DNA from: Imbricaverruca yamaguchii
Lineage: Eukaryota; Arthropoda; Thecostraca; Neoverrucidae
Direction: 5' to 3'
DNA length: 64,000 nt
Assembly (NCBI GenBank): GCA_034440575.1
Contig: JAOTOL010001143.1
Span: 186,001-250,000 of the forward strand
Below the pieces are notes generated by a model that worked only from the letters and a program-made list of their open reading frames with translations, was not told where the DNA came from and did not search any database. Each line of letters starts with the position of its first letter. Position 1 is the stretch's first letter. The position numbers were made by a program, and so were the translations under genes. Below, piece by piece: positions 56,561 through 64,000 of this stretch.

Positions 56561-57501
56561 TCCGTTCGGTAGCCAATTTCGGAACGTATCCAATCAAAGA
56601 GATGTGGTACATCAAGGCTCAGCGGTTATCCGGATTTAGTAACAGAAAACGTGGGAACAGAAAGCGTGGGAAGAAGAGAACTGATCATCAAATTGCATTC
56701 AGCATGGAATCTTGTGGCGGTTGAGTTTGAATACGTTATGACTCTACGAGGTACCGTGTGTTGCCACCTGTCAGCTATTTTGCACTGAATTGTTGGTCTC
56801 CAAAATATGCGCTTACATTCTGTTTCAGCCGGGTGTCTCATGATGTAGTCGTAGCATTTCATTTGAAGTGGCGGATATTCTGAGGTGCACGATATGTACT
56901 ACCGATGTGATTGAGGTGGCTGATCACCTATATGTTGGAGTTAGGCCCTGAGTACGAACACCATACCATGTATTTATATGTATTGCATTTTTCTTTGCCC
57001 CAGTGTGTCAGCCTGCCAGTATTGGTCAGCCACACACCGAATCAAAGAATATTCAACCAGCGTTCACCCGTCTTTCCTGTTTCTGAACCTCTCCAGCACC
57101 AATCATGATACTTCTTTTTCCATGGACCAGCAAGTAAGCTACGTTCTTGCTTGTTCTTTCTCGTCACCAAAATCGGTGAACATTTACAAAGGTACATCTG
57201 GGGGCATCTTAAATACGTATAGTATCATATCATGGAAACTAGGGCACACCACATACTCATTAGTGAGGCTGTAATGAGCTTGCCCCCACCTCCCCCACAC
57301 ACACCCATGCATATAGCGGAAGTTGAAGAAATTTTGTTTGAACAGTAACACTAAATGGTTTCCCTCGCACCAGGAAGATAAACCTATTATTACACAAGAA
57401 TCAACCGGTCGTGAAAAGAGTTCCCAGTACAGCGAGAAGCGTGAATCTGAAAGTACATATGATGCGATGACCGTTCTTTTTAGGACCACATGTTGCTGTT
57501 A
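56561..57501. other. Unassigned stretch
   Basis: AT-rich DNA with no recognised gene or repeat. Confidence 0.35.
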
Positions 57502-57673
57502 GCCATAGGGGCGCCCAGGGGTCTGCCCCCCACCCATTTAGCGGTGAAAGTTGTGCGTCCATTATTAAAATTATCGGATTTCCTATCTAAAAGTGTTCAG
57601 CCACGGTACCTTGCGAAGTTCCTGGGTGCGCCCCTGCTATGGACCCTCCAATTGACAATTGGAGGGTCCATAG
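57502..57673. mobile_element. Small MITE plus adjoining 37-bp palindrome
   Basis: CCATAGGGGCGCCCAGG on the left and, inverted, CCATAGCAGGGGCGCACCCA on the right bound a roughly 140-bp element. The right end overlaps a 37-bp near-perfect inverted repeat (57637-57673) with arms CTATGGACCCTCCAATTG. Confidence 0.6.
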
Positions 57674-60026
57674 CTCCAATCACCTCCAATTGACAATTTA
57701 TTCGCCTTAATTGTTCCTTGCACAAGCATTTATTTTGTTGCCGTTTAGTTTTGAGACATATGCTAATGAGGATCGAGGGCGCAAAAACCGGAGGGGAAGA
57801 AGGGCAGCGCCCTTACATTTGTGCGAGTTTAATATTAACCTCATGGGTGTTGCACGGACTGAATAAACTTTAAGATGGTCTTGCCATCCCCACCCTCACC
57901 TTTGATAGAGTTCCTGGTACCACTGACCAGGATTATCTCATCCATCGCGGCACTGCTACAAAATGCTGAGGCACCACATGTCCCTGGCATACCCGCTGTG
58001 CCGCACACGGGTCCCCACGTTTGGCTGGCTGGCTGCGCATGCTTGTTCTTTCAGTGTTACTAGAAGTACAAAATTGGATTTGGTACGATTCGGTAGATTT
58101 AGAGAGCATAGGATATTATTTGTGGAGCATTGCTATTTCCAAAGGGAAATGTAGATCACTTGCGGTAGCATTGCTGTTGCGAAGGGCAAATGTCTCTGGA
58201 TTTCCTTGCGAGACCTTAGACACAGTTTGACCCATGTCATCCTTATGAACAGCAAACGCTCGTATATCATGTCATGTGCAGGATGCAAGAGTGCCAGAGT
58301 CAGGATGCAATCAAAATAGCAGCATGCTACTGAAGTGGCAATTATCTGCAACGCATGCAAATTATACGTGTGTAGGTATGCAGTGATGTTTTGAACATCA
58401 CAGCTTCATCGCTCCACACATCAGATTACGAAATGAGGATGTTTCGGTCAAAGGAAAAATTTTGTGATGCATTGAAAGTGTTAAAGTAACTAAATGCGAT
58501 GACGTTCAGTGTATGCCAAGAAGTGATCGTCCACGTCCTGTGTCGCTGACGTTCTTGTCTATATTTCACAAATATAAAACACCATTACGCTTATAAGTCT
58601 CAATTGACCGCCTCTCATCCATATATCCAGAGTGGCCGCTGTCCTCCTGCTGAGTGCACTACTAGCCAGATGATTTATGTGCCAGTGCATCCCGGGAATC
58701 GTCTGGCCGGTCAGCTGCGCTGGCCACATGCTCCGCAGTCACATGCCAGTGGACATTTTCGCTTGCTTCAGCATTACTGCGGGCGTCAGGGTCAGCTGGG
58801 TGACGACGACGGCCCCAGCAATAGTTATTGGACACGCCCCACCACACTCAATGTCTCCTAAACGAGCCGCTGAATCTAGCTGATATCTACAACGGATTTG
58901 TTATGATATCTGATATGGACACGGACCCATCTGATGCCTACTAAGATAGGTTGCAAATAGTTAATATCGTCTTGATAACATTCGGCATAAATCTTAAATA
59001 GAAATGTGTAATCCCGGATAGGTTGTCCTTTTGAATGCACTCGTCAGCCAAGCACCCACATGTGTTGCAGGAGAGTTGTCGTTGCGCTGGGCGGGAGAAT
59101 GCCGTCGGAGGGGGCTGTCACGTCACGGGATACCATCGTCACGCAGGTGAGCGTCAGTTCAGCATGCGACTGGTGTGCAGGGCACTGGCATTCCGCCTCA
59201 GAATGGAATGGTAGTGCTTTTTTATCCTCCAAATTACGGGCGGGGAATGGGAGGGAGCAATAAGAGAAGATAGACGATATATGGCTTCCGACGAAAATAC
59301 CGAAATCTATTCAAAATGTTTTTACCTTCAAGCTGAACCTTAGAATAGTCTAGTTTCATAGTGTATCACAATTAGCTACCTATAGAATTCTGCTTAAGCT
59401 CAGCACTGGTGCAAAATAGACCTTCCCTTTCCCCGTGTTTCCCCACCCACGGGTAAAATGGGATAGAGAACGGGGAAATATAAAGCAACTAGCGCATGTG
59501 TTGAATGCTGCTCATGCACATAAAGCGGCATATGTAGCAGCACATGAAGTGAGCAAGGTGAGACTGGCAATCCCTTTCATCCGCCATAATATCAGGGAAA
59601 CAATTCGGATACATTCATTTTGCTACGAAGGTGCATTTTACTGATATTGTAGGTAATCCGACAGGTCATTTTCAAGATCTCGAAGGCCAGGAAGCGAACC
59701 TGCCCCTCCCCAGATCCGACGGGATTTGGTTTGAAATAATCGCGGGTAATGGTTGAGTATGATGTTCCCATCTAGTTTCATACCTCTTACCTCTGATTTT
59801 ATGAAAGACAATTTGCAGTATAAAATAACTGCGCGGGGAAGGGCGCGGGCAATATTGTACTGTTTCCAACCTCTCACACTGGCTGAATTCAAAGCGGTCT
59901 ATCTGTGGGTTACGAGTTTGGTAGCGTCCTACCTCTAATTTGAGACCATCCGATGCGTTTCATGTGTTTAGTAAACATCTCACGACTCCTCTCTTTCTAA
60001 ATGCGGGGAGTAATGCATGTTGTGGT
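57674..60026. other. Unassigned stretch, one weak exon candidate
   Basis: No gene is recognised. A GC-rich block at 58620-58860 stands out. At 59072-59147 a segment has TGTGTTGCAG before it and ACGCAG|GTGAGC after it, is open in all three frames and holds ATG CCG TCG GAG; it could be an upstream exon of the SEC14-like gene but shows no similarity that proves it. Confidence 0.25.
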
Positions 60027-60200
60027 TGTTTATTGTTTATTTATTGAGTGGTTCACGACGCACGTTATGCACATTCATTGCCAACGGTGCCGCCCACACT
60101 GTTTGGCCAATGGGCTGCGGGATTGGAAATGTCCCGATCGGTGCGGGTGTCGAACCTTTGGCACCCAGAGCCCAACACCTCAACCACTCGGCCATCCCCG
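60027..60200 (-). mobile_element. tRNA-derived SINE, family A, copy 4 (best head)
   Basis: On the minus strand GGGATGGCCGAGTGGTTGAG and AAGGTTCGACACCC give near-consensus A and B boxes of a class II Leu/Ser-type tRNA. Body phrases CAAACAGTGTGGGCGGCACC and ATGTGCATAACGTGCGTCGT and a CAATAAATAAACAATAAAC-type tail match the other three copies. Confidence 0.85.
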
Positions 60201-60424
60201 ACCCTAATGCATGTTTGTGAAAGAATGTGGCACGATATAAGAGGCCAAATGTCAACATAAAGAGTTCTTGCGATGGGCGTCGTATCGTGTGCAGGCGAGT
60301 TGAGTGCCTTGAGTCGTGTGTAACACTACCTTGACGTTCGCCAAGTTCCGATCAGCAGTGTCAGATGTCATCGACTTCACGCCGCATAGTTCTGACGATC
60401 AACTTCTGCAATGGCTTATCGGTG

Positions 60425-60675
<251 letters not shown>

Positions 60676-62722
60676 ATTTTACCATTCCCAACCTCACGAT
60701 TTCACGATTCTGCATCTCTTAGTCTACGCTGTTACGATTTCATTTCGACACTGTCTTGCCGGAAGCTTGAATTATTCATCCAACGTGGTTCTAGATTACC
60801 CTGACATCTGCGTATGATTTCAGCCCGAGATCATGATATTAAAGCAGCCGAAGCAATGTTTCGAAACGTGAGTATCCTTGGTTGTAAGACTTGTGTGATA
60901 AGTACCGGGAATCAGGGGAGGGCCAGGCTATTTCTAGAGCGAATGCATTTTGCTAGGATTGGTAGTATAAGTTGTTATCATACCAATCAATGGAAAGTCA
61001 TGTTGTAGACACCCTGTTTTTGTCGTCCTGTTCAAAATAAAAGTTTGCATTACCACTCGCACGTCCGGAGGTCCGCGCCAACTTCGCATGTCCGAGGGGG
61101 CAGATGTCTGCCCCCATAAGATCTCTAGAACTATGCTAGCTAGCGACAAACGGAAAAGGGCATTGGATAGCTGGTGACGGGCTCCATCGAAAGTGTTTCG
61201 TTCATTTTTTGCTCAGGTCAACAGTCAGGTCACTGGGTCATCATAGGTCAAATTCGACCAGATCAGGTGGGACTCAGATATTGACACATATCTCAGGACC
61301 TGTAACAGATAGAAACAAACGGCGAACGTTATTCGACAGTCCTTGAAATGCGCTACCGACAATAGGCGGTGTACTTTAAGGTCAGGTCAACCGAAACTCA
61401 GGTCAAGGTCATGAAGTCATGACCTCAGGTCAAGGCCTAGGGAGGTCATGTAATGTATCAATCGACGCGTCTTGACGATGCAAGCACAATGACGGTAATT
61501 TCAGCCTTCAATCTCAATGCAGTGCGATGTAATGCGACCTGAGACCTTGGTGACGTCACTGAGCAAAAATATCAGCGGTAGCATTGAGCATAGCTTCCAT
61601 CTACATGCCACAACCGTTGTGAGATCATTCAGAGCGCAAATATGCAACCAGGAAACATTTGTATATTTTACCATAGCCCTATAATGGGGAAGCCTATGAC
61701 AGCGACCTGACCTAAGGTCAATGGTACGAAAAAAACAGAAATGCATATTATGGTCCCTGATGAGATCATGACATGCTATAAGTTTGAAATCAATCGCCCA
61801 CTTATTGTGGAAGTTATGCCACCTAGAACTCCGAGTGTGTTTGGGTCACTTCGCCTGACCTGGTGACCTGACCTGAGAGGACCCAGGATTAAAAATGTAT
61901 AACCATATGCGAAAAGGACCCATGAACAGCTATGCGAGGTTTGGCGTTGCTAACCCGATTAGTTTGGCGGCAAATGAGGAAAAACCGGAGGGGGCAGATA
62001 TCTGCTCCCGGACGTACGCTGGTTAACATCTATTTAGCCAGAAAATGTATTCACTTTTGCATCATTGGGTCGTCTTGATACTTTTGATAATGGCTGATGG
62101 CTGAAACCCTCACATAGTTTTGAAGAAAAAATAAGCTTTTATAAGAATAAGGTATAGTTTCGTCGTGTGCTGAATTAAGACCAAAACACATATTTTGCTT
62201 TCATCTTCATTGCGATAATAATGGATTTGATCAAAGTTTCATGTTGAGTCAATGCTACAGTGCCCTTTCGGGGTTTCAAAAACGCATTCACAGTCCAAGA
62301 TTGGAGCCTTTCACTGACAATCACCCAACCCCGCCCACAGCACGCCCTCACTGTCGCGTCTCATTCAGAATAGCCTGGGCAATCAAAGCAAGTCCAAAAC
62401 TCGAAAGAAAATTTCAACTTCTAACGTGTGACTATGGGGTGCCCCCAAACTATTCGGGCCCGCCCAATTTCCTCAATATTTTTCCCCTTAATATTTTTAG
62501 AAATGAACGCTGTGAATTATATCTACATACTGTGTTTGGAAGATATTCTTTATCTGCCATGTGTACAGTGGTCCAGTGGCAACTGGATCAAACAATCGAC
62601 ATATTTGCCACGTATAACCTTAATTGCTCCGTTATGTAAATTGCGTCATTACCCAGCACATGCATGCGTGCGCTGGATAATGACCGCAACAGTTCTACTC
62701 ACTGCGTGTTGCCATATTCGCA
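60676..62722. other. Unassigned stretch with AGGTCA clusters
   Basis: Clusters of AGGTCA/TGACCT lie at about 61210-61265, 61375-61450 and 61845-61880. Two CCGGAGG-GGGCAGAT-type words at 61070-61120 and 61988-62010 may belong to one repeat family. No coding exon was recognised. Confidence 0.4.
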
Positions 62723-62840
62723 GTCGATGGAGTGGAGGAGGCGATACGGGGTGAATGAGGTGTGCTCGTGGAGCGCACCGGAGCTGGTGCGACAGTACTT
62801 CCCTCACGGCAGCTGTGGAGTGGACCGGCAGGGCCACGCA
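62723..62840 (+). CDS. SEC14-like (CRAL-TRIO) protein, one internal exon
   Basis: Acceptor ATATTCGCAG at 62722, donor CACGCAG|GTCAGC at 62840. The exon (phase 0 in, phase 1 out) encodes SMEWRRRYGVNEVCSW then APELVRQYFPHGSCGVDRQG. This matches the stretch between the CRAL-TRIO N-terminal helices and the start of the lipid-binding fold in SEC14L proteins: E-W/F-R-x(3)-[YD]-x-[VI], PE[LV]-x(2)-Y, then G-x-C-G-x-D-x(2)-G. Those proteins bind and move phosphoinositides, tocopherol or other lipids in the cytosol. The expected next residue after GHA is Val then Trp, consistent with the G left at the donor. Neighbouring exons must lie outside the recognised parts of the window. Confidence 0.72.
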
Positions 62841-62912
62841 GGTCAGCCACAGGCCGGCCACCAGCGCTGGTATGGTCAGCCACAGGCCGGCCACCAGCGC
62901 TGGTATGGCCGG
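62836..62912. repeat. 33-bp direct duplication starting at the SEC14-like donor
   Basis: GTCAGCCACAGGCCGGCCAC plus CAGCGCTGGTATG occurs twice in tandem, beginning exactly at the donor GT of the SEC14-like exon. The second copy starts TATG|GTCAGC. Confidence 0.85.
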
Positions 62913-62970
62913 CAGAGCGGCGTCCAGCGACAACTCACCGCATGGCTTGTACACGGCGAAGTGGTGGTAG

Positions 62971-63012
62971 ATGTGCATGGTGATGGTGATGGTGATGGTG
63001 ATGGTGATGGCC
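62971..63012. repeat. (GGTGAT)n short tandem repeat
   Basis: Six to seven copies of GGTGAT. Confidence 0.9.
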
Positions 63013-63041
63013 ATCGGCCACACCCGGCCGTCCAGCTCCGC

Positions 63042-63694
63042 TCCAGCCCACGACGTCCACCCCGCTCCACTGCCCAGCCCACGACATCCACCCCGCTCCA
63101 CTGCCCAGCCCACGACATCCACCCCGCTCCACTGCCCAGCCCACGACATCCACCCCGCTCCACTGCCCAGCCCACGACATCCACCCCGCTCCACTGCCCA
63201 GCCCACGACATCCACCCCGCTCCACTGCCCAGCCCACGACATCCACCCCGCTCCACTGCCCAGCCCACGACATCCACCCCGCTCCACTGCCCAGCCCACG
63301 ACATCCACCCCGCTCCACTGCCCAGCCCACGACATCCACCCCGCTCCACTGCCCAGCCCACGATATCCACCCCGCTCCACTGCCCAGCCCACGACATCCA
63401 CCCCGCTCCACTGCCCAGCGCACGACATCCACCCCGCTCCACTGCCCAGCCCACGACGTCCACCCCGCTCCACTTTCCAGCCCACGACATCCACCCCGCT
63501 CCACTGCCCAGCCCACGACATCCACCCCGCTCCACTGCCCAGCCCACGACATCCACCCCGCTCCACTGCCCAGCCCGCGACATCCACCCCGCTCCACTGC
63601 CCAGCCCACGACATCCACCCCGCTCCACTGCCCAGCCCGCGACATCCACCCCGCTCCACTGCCCAGCCCACGACATCCACCCCGCTCCACTGTC
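63042..63694. repeat. 31-bp minisatellite
   Basis: About 21 highly uniform copies of CCCAGCCCACGACATCCACC plus CCGCTCCACTG. Because 31 is not a multiple of three, three units give a 31-residue false peptide repeat in each frame on both strands. Confidence 0.97.
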
Positions 63695-64000
63695 CAACGC
63701 AGGACCTTGGGTCTAGGGGGAGGGGACTTTTCCCAATGGTGTCTTTGGTTCTCAGAGCGATATTCGTGTGACTTTCTTATGCCTTCTTGATAAATTGCTG
63801 GCCATGGGGTGGTAAGCTAAGTTTTGAACGACGGAGAACCTGAGATCTGGTGAGAATTTTGGCGACGGAGCGTTCGTAGCTTGCCACAAAACTGCTGCTG
63901 CGACAGCAGCAGCAGTAGAAGCAATGGAGCGCTTGTTTTCTGTCAGGGAAAAGCTGCCTCCGTGACAGGGAGATTGAGTCCGTTCACAAGCCATAACACA
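63695..64000. other. Unassigned window edge
   Basis: No gene seen. A CTGCTG/CAGCAG run lies at 63890-63920. Confidence 0.4.

Noticed and set aside
62080..62130. Second hammerhead motif (TTGATAATGGCTGATGGCTGAAAC)
   Set aside because: The CTGATGA core is mutated and the putative stem II arms are not complementary.
62649..63716. Overlapping long frames on both strands (up to 350 codons)
   Set aside because: They are generated by the 31-bp minisatellite. Only the SEC14-like exon at 62723-62840 in this interval has family and splice support.

Overview
This is a 64 kb window of animal nuclear DNA, repeat-dense and gene-poor. Its one complete gene has an intron-split coding region with good GT-AG junctions. 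A zyxin-type focal-adhesion gene, arthropod-style non-LTR LINEs with a GCGCC...GGCGC 3' hairpin, tRNA-derived SINEs, hAT and pogo/Tigger elements and abundant mini- and microsatellites suggest an arthropod, probably a crustacean such as a barnacle. That placement is inference.

Layout. 1-14 kb: a MITE, a three-exon hAT-transposase-like pseudogene on the minus strand (about 1.16-4.49 kb), LINE scraps, a possible Penelope-type hammerhead motif near 6.77 kb and a second MITE. 14-17 kb: a 24-bp minisatellite split by a 5'-truncated RNase H LINE. 17.2-38.0 kb: the zyxin/LPP-like gene, 8 coding exons on the plus strand encoding about 462 residues (N-terminal Ena/VASP-type proline motifs, C-terminal three LIM domains). 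Its introns hold satellites, SINEs, a CR1-like LINE and a hAT insertion. 38-43 kb: a SINE, a 35-bp minisatellite beside a possible exon, and a 500-bp compound microsatellite. 43.0-47.3 kb: a decayed pogo/Tigger transposon with recognisable TIRs, its transposase split by a 751-bp insertion. 47-53 kb: unannotated AT-rich DNA. 53.8-56.5 kb: a degenerate array of about 41-bp units with regularly spaced A-tracts. 57-64 kb: small inverted-repeat elements, a SINE, a long (CT)n tract, one exon of a SEC14-like (CRAL-TRIO) gene at 62.7 kb and a 31-bp minisatellite.

The most unusual observation concerns the zyxin-like gene. The 79-bp satellite immediately upstream of its first coding exon is built from that exon's own 3' splice site plus start codon, giving 19 extra acceptor-like copies, each followed by ATG-TGA. 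The array right after coding exon 2 contains copies of that exon's end and its donor region. The donor of the SEC14-like exon is also duplicated downstream. So minisatellites here seem to nucleate at exon/intron boundaries. Whether the decoy splice sites are used can be tested with RNA data.

No rRNA gene, functional tRNA gene, CRISPR array or bacterial-type operon was seen. The very long minus-strand open frames at 16.4-18.8 kb and 62.6-63.7 kb are artefacts of tandem repeats.
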